64,000 nt of DNA from Streptomyces griseiscabiei (GCF_020010925.1 NZ_JAGJBZ010000002.1:2666001-2730000); one strand, 5' to 3'. Counted from the stretch's first letter, positions 26,045 through 36,447 are shown. Notes: generated from the sequence alone by a model not told the origin. Numbers and translations: made by a program.

Positions 26045-27948
26045 GCTGCTCCTTCGGGGGAGTGGGCGGACGGGGTGGAGTGGGCGCCGTCCGGGGTGGG
26101 TCGTGGGGGGCGCGCCGCCGGTTCCGCGTCGTGGACGGCGGCCAGCAGGGCCTCCTCGGTGAGGTCGGCGCCGGAGAGTTCGGCGATGATCCGGCCCCGG
26201 TCGACGACCAGACAGCGGTGGGCGAGGCCGGCCGCCTCCTCCGGGTCGCTGGAGGCGAACAGCACGGCCGTGCCGCGCTGTTCGGCGAGCGTGGACACCA
26301 CGTCGTAGATCTCCTGGCGGGCGCCGACGTCGACGCCCTGGGTCGGCTCGTCCAGGAGCAGGAGGTCCACGGTCCTGGCCTCGTTGATCCAGCGGCCGAG
26401 CAGCAGCTTCTGCTGGTTGCCGCCGGAGAAGGCGGCGGCGGGCAGCCGCGGGCGCGCGGGCCGCAGCCCGACCGCCTCGGCGAGCGAGCCGAACACCCGC
26501 CGCTCCGCCCCGAGGGCCCGCACCCCGCGCCGGGCCAGTGTCCGCACACTCGGCAACAGCACGTTGTCCTGCGCGCTCAGGCCCGCGAACAGCCCCTGCG
26601 TGCGCCGGTCGGCCGGTACCAGCGCGATCCCGGCGGCGAGGGCGTCGGCGGGGCGGGCCGGTGAGACGGCCCGCTCCCCGACCCGGACGGTCCCCCCGAC
26701 GGCACGCCGTCTGCCGAACAGCGTCTCCAGCACCCGCGTCCGCCCGGACCCGATGAGCCCGTACAGCCCCACGATCTCGCCCTCGGCGACGGTGAGATCG
26801 ACGGGACCGAAGCCGGGACCGCGCAGCGCGCGCACGGTGAGGCGGGCGGGGCGGGGACGGGCGGAGGAGCGCGGAGCCGGACCGGCCGAGGCAGGCCGGA
26901 GCGCCGCCGGTACGGGGCGGGCCCCAGAGTTCCCGGGGCCGCCGGCCGCCTGGGGATCCGGTCGGCCGCCGCACGCGTCGCTGTGCGTGGCGGGGCGGAG
27001 GGCATCGTCGCGCGGGCCGCTCGGAGCGCCGGTTGCCGGGGCGGGCGTCCCGGAGGAGCCCCCCGCCGCCGTGCGGTCCGCGATCGGGCCCGCGTCGGTG
27101 GCGCGGGTGGTGGCGTCCGGGCCGGTCGCCACGCCGCCTGCCGGGTCCGCGGTCGGGGGGCTACCGGGGAGGGGCGCCGGACCGGCCTTCCGGCCGCCCG
27201 TGATCGCCTCCACCAGGTCCCGGCGGTGGTGGCCGCCCGCCGTCGAGTGGGCGGTGTGGTGGGTGACTCGGCCGTCACGCAGGACGGTCACCGCGTCCGC
27301 GAGGCGTTCGACCTCGGCGAGGAGATGGGTGACGTAGACGATGGCGAGGCCCTGCGTGCGGAGGTCCTCCACACGGGTGGCCAGGGCGTCGCTCTCGGTG
27401 CCGGAGAGGGCGGCCGTGGGCTCGTCGAGGACCAGGACCGAGGCGCTGCGGCTCAGGGCCTTGGCGATCTCGACCAACTGCTTCTGACCCATGGGCAGTT
27501 CACCCACCCGGTCGCGGGGCGAGCAGCTCGCGGCGACCCGGTCGAGGAGTTCGGCGGAGACCCTCTCCTGCGCCCGCCGGTCGATCCGGCCGTGGCGGGT
27601 CCACTCCTGGCCGAGGAAGATGTTCTCGGCCACGGTGAGGGAGTCCACGACGCTCAGCGTCTGGAAGATGATCGCCACCCCGGCCGCGATCGACGCGCGC
27701 GGGCTGAGCCGGGTGTACGGCACCCCGCCCACCTCGATCGTCCCCGCGTCCGGCGGGAACGCGCCCCCGAGGCACTTGATCAGCGTGGACTTCCCGGCGC
27801 CGTTGTGCCCGAGCAGGGCGTGGACCTGCCCGGCGGGCACCGTGAGGTCCACCCCGTCCAGGGCCCGCACACCCCCGAAGGACTTGCTGAGGGAGGTGAT
27901 CCGCAGATTCGGCGGAGTCACCGCCCCGGTGTCGTTCATGTCGGCCAT
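26041..27948 (-). CDS. ABC transporter ATP-binding protein (RbsA-like) with a long low-complexity linker
   Basis: A 635-residue protein with two ABC domains; usual length is about 500. Domain 1: Walker A GHNGAGKST, signature ELPMGQKQLVEIAKAL, Walker B VLVLDEPTAAL. Domain 2: GLIGSGRT in place of Walker A, signature FSGGNQQKLLLGRW, Walker B LLLLDEPTQGVD. Between them, about residues 255-370 are an extra Ala/Pro/Gly/Arg-rich stretch without fold, and the C-terminus has another short one. The degenerate second Walker A is normal for this family. It energises the permease at 25052. Confidence 0.92.
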   Translation of the reverse strand: MADMNDTGAVTPPNLRITSLSKSFGGVRALDGVDLTVPAGQVHALLGHNGAGKSTLIKCLGGAFPPDAGTIEVGGVPYTRLSPRASIAAGVAIIFQTLSVVDSLTVAENIFLGQEWTRHGRIDRRAQERVSAELLDRVAASCSPRDRVGELPMGQKQLVEIAKALSRSASVLVLDEPTAALSGTESDALATRVEDLRTQGLAIVYVTHLLAEVERLADAVTVLRDGRVTHHTAHSTAGGHHRRDLVEAITGGRKAGPAPLPGSPPTADPAGGVATGPDATTRATDAGPIADRTAAGGSSGTPAPATGAPSGPRDDALRPATHSDACGGRPDPQAAGGPGNSGARPVPAALRPASAGPAPRSSARPRPARLTVRALRGPGFGPVDLTVAEGEIVGLYGLIGSGRTRVLETLFGRRRAVGGTVRVGERAVSPARPADALAAGIALVPADRRTQGLFAGLSAQDNVLLPSVRTLARRGVRALGAERRVFGSLAEAVGLRPARPRLPAAAFSGGNQQKLLLGRWINEARTVDLLLLDEPTQGVDVGARQEIYDVVSTLAEQRGTAVLFASSDPEEAAGLAHRCLVVDRGRIIAELSGADLTEEALLAAVHDAEPAARPPRPTPDGAHSTPSAHSPEGAA

Positions 27949-27959
27949 CGCGTCGCGCC

Positions 27960-28997
27960 CTACCCGTTCTGGGCGAGCAGCGCGTCGATCTCCGCCGTGT
28001 CACCGCGCTGGACCAGCTTGACCGGTACCTGGACGCTCGCGTCGGCCTTCCCGGCGGCGACCGCGAGGGGCACGTCGACGATGGCGTCGGAGATGTCCTT
28101 CGGGGCGAGGGCGGAGGAGGCGCGGTAGAACGTGCCCTGCTTGATGGCGAGCAGGGAGGGGGCCGAGCCGTCCTGGCCGCCGACGAAGGTCTTCTTGTCG
28201 CCGTTCTTCCGCCCGGCCTGCTGCAGGGCCTTGAAACCGCCGTACGCCGCCGCGTCCGTGATGCCGAGGATGATGTTCAGGTCGGGGTGCTTGGCGAGCA
28301 GGGCGTTGGACTTCGACAGGCCCGTGTCGGGGTCGATGGCCTGCTCCTGCGCCACCACGTCGACACCGGGCGCGAGCTTGGTGAACGCGTCGATCATGCC
28401 CTTGGTGCGCTCCCGGCCCAGCTCGATCGTGTTGTCGACCAGGAACGCGATCTTCCCCTTGCCGTTCAGCTCCTCCTCGGCCCACTTCGCGGCCGCCTCG
28501 CCGAGCAGCGTGCCGCTCTCGCGGAAGCTGAACTGGATGTCGGCGCTCTGGTTCTCCAGCGTCCCGCCGTACGTCACCCAGATCAGGCCCGCGTCCAGCG
28601 CCTTCTTGGCGATCGCCTCGGTGGCCTCGAAGACCATCGGGAACGACACGATCGCCGGCATCTTCTGCGTGATCCACGTGTTGAGGTTGCTGGCCTGGGT
28701 GTCGGGGTTGCTCGCGTCGTTCGTCGTCAGCAGCTTGACGTCGTGCTTCTTCGCGGCGGCCGTCGAGAGCTTCACCAGCGTGCTGTAGAGCGGGATCTGG
28801 GTGAAGGGGTAGTCGAGGCCGATCTGGGTCAGCTTCCGCGCCGACGGGGACGCGTCCGCCGCCTTCGCCGCACCGGAGCCGCTGTCCGGGGCGCTGCAGC
28901 CCGTGGCGGCCAGCCCGGTCGCGGTGAGCGCCCCGGCGGACCAGGTGAGGAACTGCCTGCGCGAGGCCGGGGTGACGGAAAGGGGGCGTCTGGTCAT
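27960..28997 (-). CDS. ABC transporter substrate-binding lipoprotein (periplasmic-binding-protein type 4)
   Basis: A 345-residue protein with a Tat signal (SRRQFLTWSAGALTATG) ending in the lipobox LAATGC, so exported folded and lipid-anchored. The mature part is a two-lobed sugar-type binding protein (TQIGLDYPFTQIPLYS, LLTTNDASNPDTQASNLNTW, IILGITDAAAYGGFKALQQA). The ligand is unknown; RbsB-like families bind sugars, autoinducer-2 and others. First gene of the operon, 11 bp before the ATPase gene; a divergent regulator gene lies at 29261. Confidence 0.92.
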   Translation of the reverse strand: MTRRPLSVTPASRRQFLTWSAGALTATGLAATGCSAPDSGSGAAKAADASPSARKLTQIGLDYPFTQIPLYSTLVKLSTAAAKKHDVKLLTTNDASNPDTQASNLNTWITQKMPAIVSFPMVFEATEAIAKKALDAGLIWVTYGGTLENQSADIQFSFRESGTLLGEAAAKWAEEELNGKGKIAFLVDNTIELGRERTKGMIDAFTKLAPGVDVVAQEQAIDPDTGLSKSNALLAKHPDLNIILGITDAAAYGGFKALQQAGRKNGDKKTFVGGQDGSAPSLLAIKQGTFYRASSALAPKDISDAIVDVPLAVAAGKADASVQVPVKLVQRGDTAEIDALLAQNG

Positions 28998-29260
28998 GGC
29001 GGGGTTCTCCAAGGGGACGGGGCCCGTCGGTGGCGGGCGTCCTGCTGTGCCGAACAGAAAAGACCCCGGCGCCCCGCCCCACCATCCGTACAAATACCGA
29101 GTGGGTACGACGGCGTGGCACAGCGGCACACGTCCGGCCGGCCGACAGCGGTGGGCGCCCACGTCACGGATCGGTGAACGCCTTGTCCCCCGCACCCCGC
29201 CGCCCTATCGTTAGGGTCCAAATGACCTGTCCGGTCTCGGGGCCGCCCCGGGAGGCTCAC

Positions 29261-30289
29261 ATGCTCACCCACCACCAGATGGCCGCCGCCGCCCGCATCG
29301 GCATGCTCACCCGGGAACGCGACACCGTCTCCGCCTGCGCCGAGGCCCTCCACGAACTCGGCCGCGCCCTGCCCCTGGACGCCGCCACCCTCCTGGAGAT
29401 CGACCCCATCACCGGCACCTACGTCCAGGTCGCGGGCGTCGGCTACGACGCCGACGTCTCCGCCGCGCTGGCCGCCGAGTTCGTCTCCACCCCCTGGTAC
29501 GCCAACGTCCTGCGCAGCGAGATCCCGCCCTCCATCTGCGAGGACGTCGAGGACCCCGGCGAGCGCTACCGGGACGGCTGGTTCTACGCCGAGCGCATGC
29601 GCCCGGCCGGCGTCCGGGACGCGGTCACGGGCGCCCTGCGCCACCACGGCCGCCTCGTCGGCCTGATCACCCTGTCCACGGCGACCCCCGACGCCTACGA
29701 CACCGACACCCGCCGGCTGCTGGCCTCCCTCCTGCCCGCCCTGGGCGTCCTCGCCGACCCCACCGCCCACGCGGGCGCCCTCCCCGACCTGCCGGCGGAG
29801 GGCGGGGCGAGCCTGGTCGTCGCCGACGACACCCTCGAACTGCCCGGCCGCGCCCCGGCGGCCGTCCTGCGGGACCCCGAGTTCCGCTGCCTCCTGCACG
29901 CCTTCGCCGACTCGCACGGCACCCGGCTGCGCCTGCTCTGGCCCGTCGGCCCCGACTGGTACCGGGTCACCGTCCGCCGCCACACCCTCGGCACGGCCGT
30001 CGTACGCCGGGCGGTCCTCGTGCACGAGACGCCCGCGCCGCTGCCGTACGGGCTCAGCCCGCGCGAGCTGGAGGTGCTCACACGGGCGGCCACCGGCCAG
30101 ACCAACCAGGCCATCGCCCAGGCGCTGTTCCTGTCCCCGCGCACCGTGCACACCCATGTCGAGCATCTGCTGCGCAAGACCGGCGCCGCCTCCCGCGCCG
30201 AGGCCACGGCCCTCGCCGTACGGGACGGACTGCTGCGGCCGACCGCCGCGGACGTCGAACGCTTCGTCGAGAGGGCGCCCGGGGACTGA
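29261..30289 (+). CDS. LuxR-type helix-turn-helix regulator with GAF-like sensor
   Basis: About 342 residues: an N-terminal GAF-like region (TVSACAEALHELGRALPLDA, LLEIDPITGTYVQV) and a C-terminal LuxR DNA-binding domain (LSPRELEVLTRAATGQTNQA, LFLSPRTVHTHVEHLLRKTG). ATG 29261 has GGGAGG at the right distance; ATG 29222, behind a -10-like TAGGGT, would give a leaderless form with 13 more residues. Divergent from the ABC-amidohydrolase operon, so it is the first candidate for its control. Not a quorum-sensing LuxR. Confidence 0.88.
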   Translation: MLTHHQMAAAARIGMLTRERDTVSACAEALHELGRALPLDAATLLEIDPITGTYVQVAGVGYDADVSAALAAEFVSTPWYANVLRSEIPPSICEDVEDPGERYRDGWFYAERMRPAGVRDAVTGALRHHGRLVGLITLSTATPDAYDTDTRRLLASLLPALGVLADPTAHAGALPDLPAEGGASLVVADDTLELPGRAPAAVLRDPEFRCLLHAFADSHGTRLRLLWPVGPDWYRVTVRRHTLGTAVVRRAVLVHETPAPLPYGLSPRELEVLTRAATGQTNQAIAQALFLSPRTVHTHVEHLLRKTGAASRAEATALAVRDGLLRPTAADVERFVERAPGD

Positions 30290-30312
30290 CCCGGCTTGAG
30301 TAGGGTCGACGG

Positions 30313-30903
30313 ATGACCGCGACCGAGAACACGGCCGAAGGCCCGTCCGCCCCGGACGGCAGACCCTTCCTCTACGTCGTCGTCTGCGCGGCCGGGATCG
30401 CCGTCGACGTCAGCAAGCTGATCACCGCCGCGCAGGAGCGGGACTGGGAGGTCGGCGTCTTCGCGACCCCCGTCGCCATGGGCGGCTTCTTCGACACGGC
30501 GGCGGTCGAGGCACAGACCGGCCGGCCCATCCGTTCCGCCTGGCGGCGGCCGGGCGACCCCCGCCCCTTCCCGCCGCCGGACGCCGTCGTGGTCGCGCCC
30601 GCCACCTTCAACACCGTCAACAAGTGGGCCGCCGGACTGGCCGACACCCTCGTGGTCGGCACCCTGTGCGAGGCGAACGGCCTGGGGGTCCCCATCGCCG
30701 TCCTGCCCTGTGTCGCCGACGCCCTCGCCGCCCACCCGGCGTACCGCGCGAGCCTGGAGCGGCTGCGCGGCATGGGCGTGCGGTTCGGTGACCCGTACGC
30801 CGGGGAGGGCGAGGAGGGCGGCGGGCGCGCGGAGTTCCGGTGGGAACGGGCACTGGATCTGCTGGACGCGGACGGCGCGGCGGGGGCCGCCGTCACACGC
30901 TGA
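30313..30903 (+). CDS. EpiD/CoaC-like flavoprotein
   Basis: A 196-residue homo-oligomeric flavin-containing Cys decarboxylase fold: YVVVCAAGIAVDVSKLI at the start, and VVAPATFNTVNKWAAGLADT, the local form of the PASANT motif. Related enzymes decarboxylate phosphopantothenoyl-cysteine or peptide C-terminal Cys. No CoaB domain is attached and no lantibiotic precursor lies nearby, so the substrate is unknown. TAGGGT (30301-30306) lies 6 nt before the ATG, a leaderless pattern. Confidence 0.85.
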   Translation: MTATENTAEGPSAPDGRPFLYVVVCAAGIAVDVSKLITAAQERDWEVGVFATPVAMGGFFDTAAVEAQTGRPIRSAWRRPGDPRPFPPPDAVVVAPATFNTVNKWAAGLADTLVVGTLCEANGLGVPIAVLPCVADALAAHPAYRASLERLRGMGVRFGDPYAGEGEEGGGRAEFRWERALDLLDADGAAGAAVTR

Positions 30904-31690
30904 GTTCCGTGGCCGTCCCCCTCGGCAGCCAGCGGAACACGTCCCGTATCCCGGCCGGGGCTCCGGCCAGGGTCCGCTCGGCCGCCGTCCGCCCCTCGCG
31001 GAAGTGGCTCCACCCCTCGTAGTGGACCGGCACGACGGTACGGGGCCGCAGCAGCCGGCAGACCTCCACGGCCCCGGCGGCGGTCATCGTGTAGCGGAGC
31101 GGGCCGGTGACCGGGAAGCGGACACCGCCGAGGTGCAGCAGGGCGGTGCCCACGGTCAGGCGGCGGCCCACCTCCCGCACACCGTCGAAGACGACCGTGT
31201 CGCCGGAGATCCACAGCACTCCGTGCAGCTGACCCGGCCAGGAGAGGGCGAAGCCCGTTACCTCGCCGACGACCGGGCGGGACAGCGGCGGACCGTGCCG
31301 GGCGGGCGTGGCGGTCACCTCCACGGTGGTGCCGCCGGGCTCGGCCGAGGTCAGCTTCCAGGTGTCCCAGGGGCCCAACCCTCGCGCGTTGCCGCCGAGC
31401 CGCCGGGCCCCGGCCGGGGTGGTGAGCACGGTCCCCGCACCGGGCAGCAGGGCGCGCCCGGCGTCGTCGAGGTTGTCGCCGTGGTGGTCGTGGGTGAGCA
31501 GCACCGCGTCCACCGGGGGCAGTTCGGCCGCCGGGAACGCGGGCCCGGCGGTCTTGCGGGACGACGTGCCCCAGCCGAAGGCGTAGCGGCGGCCCGGCGG
31601 GTCGAACGTCGGATCGGTCAGCAGCCGCAGACCGCCGATCTCGATCAGGGTGGTCGGGCCGCCGATGTGCGTGACGCGGACGCCGGTCAT
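30893..31690 (-). CDS. MBL-fold metallo-hydrolase (UlaG-like)
   Basis: A 265-residue metallo-beta-lactamase-fold protein. The metal motif is LLTHDHHGDNLD; further ligands are in GDTVVFDG and VPVHYEGWSHF. The N-terminus VTHIGGPTTLIEIGGLRLLT is typical of the UlaG/RomA branch, which opens lactones or cleaves phosphodiesters. Not an antibiotic beta-lactamase. Its last 11 bp overlap the convergent flavoprotein gene. Confidence 0.88.
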   Translation of the reverse strand: MTGVRVTHIGGPTTLIEIGGLRLLTDPTFDPPGRRYAFGWGTSSRKTAGPAFPAAELPPVDAVLLTHDHHGDNLDDAGRALLPGAGTVLTTPAGARRLGGNARGLGPWDTWKLTSAEPGGTTVEVTATPARHGPPLSRPVVGEVTGFALSWPGQLHGVLWISGDTVVFDGVREVGRRLTVGTALLHLGGVRFPVTGPLRYTMTAAGAVEVCRLLRPRTVVPVHYEGWSHFREGRTAAERTLAGAPAGIRDVFRWLPRGTATELSV

Positions 31691-31755
31691 ACGGGATCCC
31701 CTCCGGAAAAGGGCCCGGGGCGGCCGTGATCAACGGCCGCCCCGGGCACGGGAGT

Positions 31756-32553
31756 TCAGCGCGCGTGCGCGACCGCCCAGTCCAGGGCCTCGTCCGCGAC
31801 CGCCTCCCAGCCGGGGGCGGCGGGTAGCAGATGCGGCATACCGGGGTACTCCTTGACCTCGGTGACCGTGTGCGCCTTGTAGTGCTTGGCGTTGGACTGC
31901 TGCACCTTGGGCGGCATCAGATGGTCCTTCTCGCCCGAGACGAACAGCAGCGGCGGCCGGTCCTCGTTGTGGTAGTTCACATAGGTGCTCTGATGGCCGG
32001 GGCGCAGGGTGGCCAGGGCGCTGTCCCAGAAGATGCTGCCGGACGCCGGGATCGCGTACCGCTCGTACAGCGCCCTCGACTCCTCCTCCGGGAAGGTGTT
32101 GGTGAAGGCGTAGTGCCACTGCTCGAAGGTCAGACCGACCGCGCGATGCCGGTTGGCCGGGTTCTTCAGCACCGGGAACGCCGACTTGATCTGCGTCAGC
32201 GGGAGCACGGCGACACCCTCGGTGGGCGCCGAGTTGATCGCCACGCCCGCCGCGCCGAGGGCCCGGTCCAGGAGGAGCTGGACGAAGACACCGCCCGCGG
32301 AGTGCCCGATGAGGACCGGCGGCCTGTCGAGGCCCTGGACGAGGGCCACCAGGCTGTCGACGATCTGCGGGACCGTCACCTTCTCGATCGGCGTGGTGTC
32401 GGCGTTCAGCGACTCGACCTCCACCTCGAAGCCCGGGTAGGCCGGCGCGAGGACCCGGTAACCGCGCTTCTCGTAGTGGGCGATCCAGTGCTCCCAGCTC
32501 CGGGGAGTCACCCAGAATCCGTGGATCAGGACGATCGTGTCGGGACTGCTCAT
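31756..32553 (-). CDS. Alpha/beta hydrolase
   Basis: A 265-residue hydrolase: oxyanion strand VLIHGFWVTPRSWEHWI, nucleophile elbow LIGHSAGG, later acid residue near VSGEKDHLMPP and catalytic His in GMPHLLPA. Lies 80 bp after the next alpha/beta hydrolase gene, on the same strand, so they may share a transcript. Substrate unknown. Confidence 0.88.
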   Translation of the reverse strand: MSSPDTIVLIHGFWVTPRSWEHWIAHYEKRGYRVLAPAYPGFEVEVESLNADTTPIEKVTVPQIVDSLVALVQGLDRPPVLIGHSAGGVFVQLLLDRALGAAGVAINSAPTEGVAVLPLTQIKSAFPVLKNPANRHRAVGLTFEQWHYAFTNTFPEEESRALYERYAIPASGSIFWDSALATLRPGHQSTYVNYHNEDRPPLLFVSGEKDHLMPPKVQQSNAKHYKAHTVTEVKEYPGMPHLLPAAPGWEAVADEALDWAVAHAR

Positions 32554-32633
32554 CGTTTTCCTTCCAGGAACCGCGGGCGAGGTGACAGGGTGCCGGGGCG
32601 TGCGGGGCCTCGGGGTGAACAGGCCGTGCGGGC

Positions 32634-33458
32634 TCAGGAGTTGAGGAACTCCAGCAGATCCGCGCCGAGTTGCTCCTTGTGCGTGTCCGTGATGCCGTGC
32701 GGGGCACCCGGATAGACCTTCAGCGTCGCGTTCTTGATGCGGGCCGCCGAGGCCTTGCCGCCCACCTCGAACGGCACCACCTGGTCGTCGTCGCCGTGGA
32801 TCACCAGCGCGGGCACGTCGACGGCGTCGAGATCGGCGCGGAAGTCCGTCGCGGAGAACGCCGCGACGCATTCGTAGGCGTTCCGGTGCCCGGACTGCAG
32901 GCTCTGCAGCCAGAACGAGTCCCGTACGCCCTGCGACACATCGGCGCCGGGCCGGTTGTTCCCGAAGAACGGGCCGTCGGCGAGGTCCCGGTACAGCTGC
33001 GACCGGTCGGCCAGCGACCCGGCGCGGATCGAGTCGAACACCTCGACGGGTACTCCGCCGGGGTTGTCGTCGGTCCTCAGCATGAACGGCGGTACGGCGG
33101 AGACCAGCACCAGCTGCGCCACGCGCCCGGTGCCGTGCCTGCCGATGTAGCGGGCCACCTCGCCGCCGCCCATGGAGAACCCGACGAGCGTGACGTCCCT
33201 GAGGTCGAGGGTGTCGATCAGGGTGGCCAGGTCGTCGGCGTAGGTGTTCATCTCGTTGCCGTGCCAGGTCTGGGTGGAACGGCCGTGGCCGCGCCGGTCG
33301 TGCGCGACGACCCGGAACCCGTGCGTGGCCAGGAACAGCTGCTGGGCCTCCCAGCTGTCGGAGTTCAGGGGCCAGCCGTGGCTCAGCACGACCGGGCGGC
33401 CCTGACCCCAGTCCTTGTAGAAGATCTGAGCCCCGTCGGCTGCGGTGACGTACGGCAT
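32634..33458 (-). CDS. Alpha/beta hydrolase (non-heme chloroperoxidase/perhydrolase-like)
   Basis: A 274-residue hydrolase with [30 protein letters not shown], the nucleophile elbow [13 protein letters not shown], the acid residue in HGDDDQVVP and His in [13 protein letters not shown]. These match bacterial cofactor-free haloperoxidases, whose halogenation in vitro comes from perhydrolase side activity; the physiological role is probably ester hydrolysis. Confidence 0.9.
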   Translation of the reverse strand: MPYVTAADGAQIFYKDWGQGRPVVLSHGWPLNSDSWEAQQLFLATHGFRVVAHDRRGHGRSTQTWHGNEMNTYADDLATLIDTLDLRDVTLVGFSMGGGEVARYIGRHGTGRVAQLVLVSAVPPFMLRTDDNPGGVPVEVFDSIRAGSLADRSQLYRDLADGPFFGNNRPGADVSQGVRDSFWLQSLQSGHRNAYECVAAFSATDFRADLDAVDVPALVIHGDDDQVVPFEVGGKASAARIKNATLKVYPGAPHGITDTHKEQLGADLLEFLNS

Positions 33459-33557
33459 GGGGTGCTCTCCCGTCTGCGGGCGTGTCCGACCTGTGCATTC
33501 TCCGGCGGCCCGGACCGGCCCCGCATCCTGTGGAACGCGTAGTCGTGACCGGGCGGG

Positions 33558-36305
33558 TCACAGTTCCGGGACCCGCGACAGCTGTCGGCGCGAGGTGACG
33601 TCGAGCTTCCGGAAGACCTTCCGCAGGTGGTAGTCGACCGTGCTGGCGCTGATGAACAGCCGGGCCGCGATCTCGGCGTTGGTCGCGCCCTCCCTGGCGA
33701 GCCGGGCGATCGTCAGCTCCTGCGGGGTGAGCGCGGCGCCCGTCCCCGCAGGACCCCGCCGCGGATGCTCACCGGTCGCCGCCAGCTCCTGCGCGGCGCG
33801 GGTCGCGTACCCCCTGGCCCGCATGGTGTCGAACATCGCCAGCGCCGTCCGCAGCTGCTCCCGGGCGTCCCTGCGGCGCTTGCGGCGGCGCAGCCACTCG
33901 CCGTACAGCAGATGGGCCACGGCCAGGTCGGCGCGGGCGCCGCTGCCCGACAGCAGCGCGATCGCCTCGCGGTACAGCGGGTCGGCGTCGCCCGTGGGCG
34001 CGAGCAGGGCCCGGCAGCGCGCCAGCAGCCCGAGCGCCCACGCGGTGCCGGTCGCCGTCGCCCGGGACTCCAGGGTCCGCAGGGCCGTCGTGGCGAGCAC
34101 CCGGTCGCCGCAGCGGACGGCGGCCTCGACCAGGTGGGGCAGGATCCGCGAGTGGTAGGCGAACACGTCGTGGCCGGTCAGCTCCTGGGTGATCGTGCGG
34201 GCCCGCGCGTAGTCGCCGGCGCCGAGCGCGAGGACGGCCGTGCCGATGCGGGCGATGGACTCCACCACGCCGCTGCCCAGCCACGTGCCGGCCTCCATCG
34301 AGCCGCGCAGGACCGTCTCCAGATCGTCGGTGTCCGCGTGCCAGGCGAGCAGTTCGGGGTGCCGGTAGAGGGCCCAGGTGTCGTCGGTGGCGCCGATCGC
34401 GGCCCGTATCTGGTTGCCCTGGGCGTGCAGTTCGTCCGCGCGGGCCAGTTCGCCGAGGTTGGTCTCGTGCATCACCGAGCAGTAGAGGGCGGTGTCCAGC
34501 TGCGGCAGGGCACCGGTGTCACGGGCGATGTCGGCGGCCCGGCGCGTGACCGCGCGCTGTGTCTCCTCGTCCCACAGCATCATCGTGAGCGTGACGGTGG
34601 GCACAAGGGCACGGAGCACGTCCTCGTCCGGCGTCCGGGGATCCAGCAGCATCGCGTGGGCCCGCCGCATATGGGGCACGCCCTGCTCGTAGCCGTCGGT
34701 GACGAGGACGGCGAAGGCGCGCAGCACCAGGTCGACACCGGTCGCGGGCGCCGAGCGGGGCAACAGGTCGTCCACGGCACGCGCGATGTCGGCGACGGTC
34801 GCGTCCCGCATCAGATGCTCGGCGGTGATCGCGCCCTGGATCGCCCGCAGCAACGCCTCCCGGGCCAGATCCGGAGCGCCTTCGGCCAATGCCCGGGCGG
34901 CGCGCAGACACAGCGCGGGCGCCATCGCGAACGCGCCCGCGTCACCGAGCAGCGCCACCGCGTAGGAACGCACCAGCAGGGTCCGGCCCCGGCCGACGTC
35001 ACCCAGGAGTGCGACATCGACGGTGTCCAGCAGCGACTCCGCCTGGAGCGGCGCCCCCGCCGACAGCGCGGCTTCCGCCGCGGCCAGCAGCCGCTCCGCC
35101 CGCGCCGCACCGCCGGGGGTCAGCTCGGCGGCCCGGCCCAGGAAGGTGGCGCGGGCCGCGTAGCCGCCGCGGGCGCCCGCCCGGTCGGCCGACCGCTCCA
35201 CCTCGGCGGCCACCTCCTCGTCCGGGCCGAGGGCCGCCGCCGCGAGATGCCAGGCCCTGCGGTCGGAGTCGGCGGGCCGGTCCGTCGCCTCGGCCAGCGC
35301 CCGGTGGGCCCGGCGCCGCTCCACGCTGGTGGCACCGCCGTACACCGCCGACCGCACCAGCGGATGCCGGAACCCGACGGCCGTACGCAGCACCACCAGG
35401 CCCGCCGCCTCGGCCGGACCCGAGTCCTCGGGGCCGATCCCGAGCAGCCGGGCCGCGCTGGTGACGTACCCGAGGTCGCCGCCGGGCGCGGCCGCCGCCA
35501 GCAGCAGCCAGGTCTGCGCCGCCCCCGGCAGCTCGCGCACCCGCCGCACATAGTGCGCCTCCAGCCGGCTCCCCACGGGCAGGGGCTCGGGCAGGGCGAG
35601 CGAGCCGGAGAGCTGGTCGGCGGTCAGCTCCTGGCCCAGATCGGCCAGGGCGAGGGGGTTCCCGGCGGTCGCGGCCACGATCCGCGCGCCCACCCGGGCG
35701 TCCAGCGGCCCGGTGACGGCCTCCCGCAGCAGTTCCAGGGCGAACGGCTCCTCGAGACCGCCGACCTCGGTGACCGGCAGCCCCGCGGGCGCCTCGAACC
35801 CGGTCCGGGCCGCGAACAGCAGCCCGACGCCCTCGGCGTGCACCCGCCGCCCCACGAAGGCGAGAACGCCCAGCGACTCCTCGTCCAGCCACTGCGCGTC
35901 GTCGACACAGGCCAGCACCGGCCGTCGTTTCGCGGCCTCCGCGAGCAGCGTCAGGGTCGCGAGCCCCACCAGGAACCGGTCGGCGGGCGGCCCGTCGGCC
36001 AGCCCGCACGCCACCCGGAGCGCCTCGTGCTGCGACGCCGGCAGCGCACCGGGTTCCTTCAGCCCGTCCAAAAACGGTACGAGCAGCCGCTGCAGCGCGG
36101 CGAACGGGAACCCCGACTCCGACTCCACGCCCGCCACCCGTAACACCCGCAGATCGGCGGCCTCCCGGCCCGCGTGCTCCAGCAGCACGGTCTTGCCGAT
36201 GCCGGCGTCGCCGCGCAGCAGCACGACCCCGCTCAGGCCCTGCCGCACCTCCGCCACCAGCCGTTCGAGCCGTTCCCGTTCCCCGACCCGCCCCTTGAGA
36301 ACCAC
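33558..36305 (-). CDS. Large ATP-binding LuxR-family regulator (LAL type)
   Basis: A 915-residue regulator. N-terminal AAA/STAND ATPase with Walker [20 protein letters not shown] and Walker [14 protein letters not shown]; a long helical TPR-like middle; C-terminal LuxR helix-turn-helix ([40 protein letters not shown]). GTG 36305 has AAGGGCG upstream. Two hydrolase genes follow downstream on the same strand and are candidate targets. Confidence 0.92.
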   Translation of the reverse strand: MVLKGRVGERERLERLVAEVRQGLSGVVLLRGDAGIGKTVLLEHAGREAADLRVLRVAGVESESGFPFAALQRLLVPFLDGLKEPGALPASQHEALRVACGLADGPPADRFLVGLATLTLLAEAAKRRPVLACVDDAQWLDEESLGVLAFVGRRVHAEGVGLLFAARTGFEAPAGLPVTEVGGLEEPFALELLREAVTGPLDARVGARIVAATAGNPLALADLGQELTADQLSGSLALPEPLPVGSRLEAHYVRRVRELPGAAQTWLLLAAAAPGGDLGYVTSAARLLGIGPEDSGPAEAAGLVVLRTAVGFRHPLVRSAVYGGATSVERRRAHRALAEATDRPADSDRRAWHLAAAALGPDEEVAAEVERSADRAGARGGYAARATFLGRAAELTPGGAARAERLLAAAEAALSAGAPLQAESLLDTVDVALLGDVGRGRTLLVRSYAVALLGDAGAFAMAPALCLRAARALAEGAPDLAREALLRAIQGAITAEHLMRDATVADIARAVDDLLPRSAPATGVDLVLRAFAVLVTDGYEQGVPHMRRAHAMLLDPRTPDEDVLRALVPTVTLTMMLWDEETQRAVTRRAADIARDTGALPQLDTALYCSVMHETNLGELARADELHAQGNQIRAAIGATDDTWALYRHPELLAWHADTDDLETVLRGSMEAGTWLGSGVVESIARIGTAVLALGAGDYARARTITQELTGHDVFAYHSRILPHLVEAAVRCGDRVLATTALRTLESRATATGTAWALGLLARCRALLAPTGDADPLYREAIALLSGSGARADLAVAHLLYGEWLRRRKRRRDAREQLRTALAMFDTMRARGYATRAAQELAATGEHPRRGPAGTGAALTPQELTIARLAREGATNAEIAARLFISASTVDYHLRKVFRKLDVTSRRQLSRVPEL

Positions 36306-36447
36306 GACGACGCCCTTCGACCGGGGCCTGCTGTGGAGGCCGTATGCGGTTTTGGTGAAGCTCCCTCATTCAATCAGCGCGCGGCCCGCCGTACCCGGGC
36401 ATCGGGCGAGCACGGGACGCGGTGATCCGGCCGTGACGGACGAGGCG

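Noticed and set aside
32634..33458. Chloroperoxidase annotation as evidence for halogenated natural products
   Set aside because: These alpha/beta hydrolases halogenate only as a side activity; no biosynthetic cluster is present.
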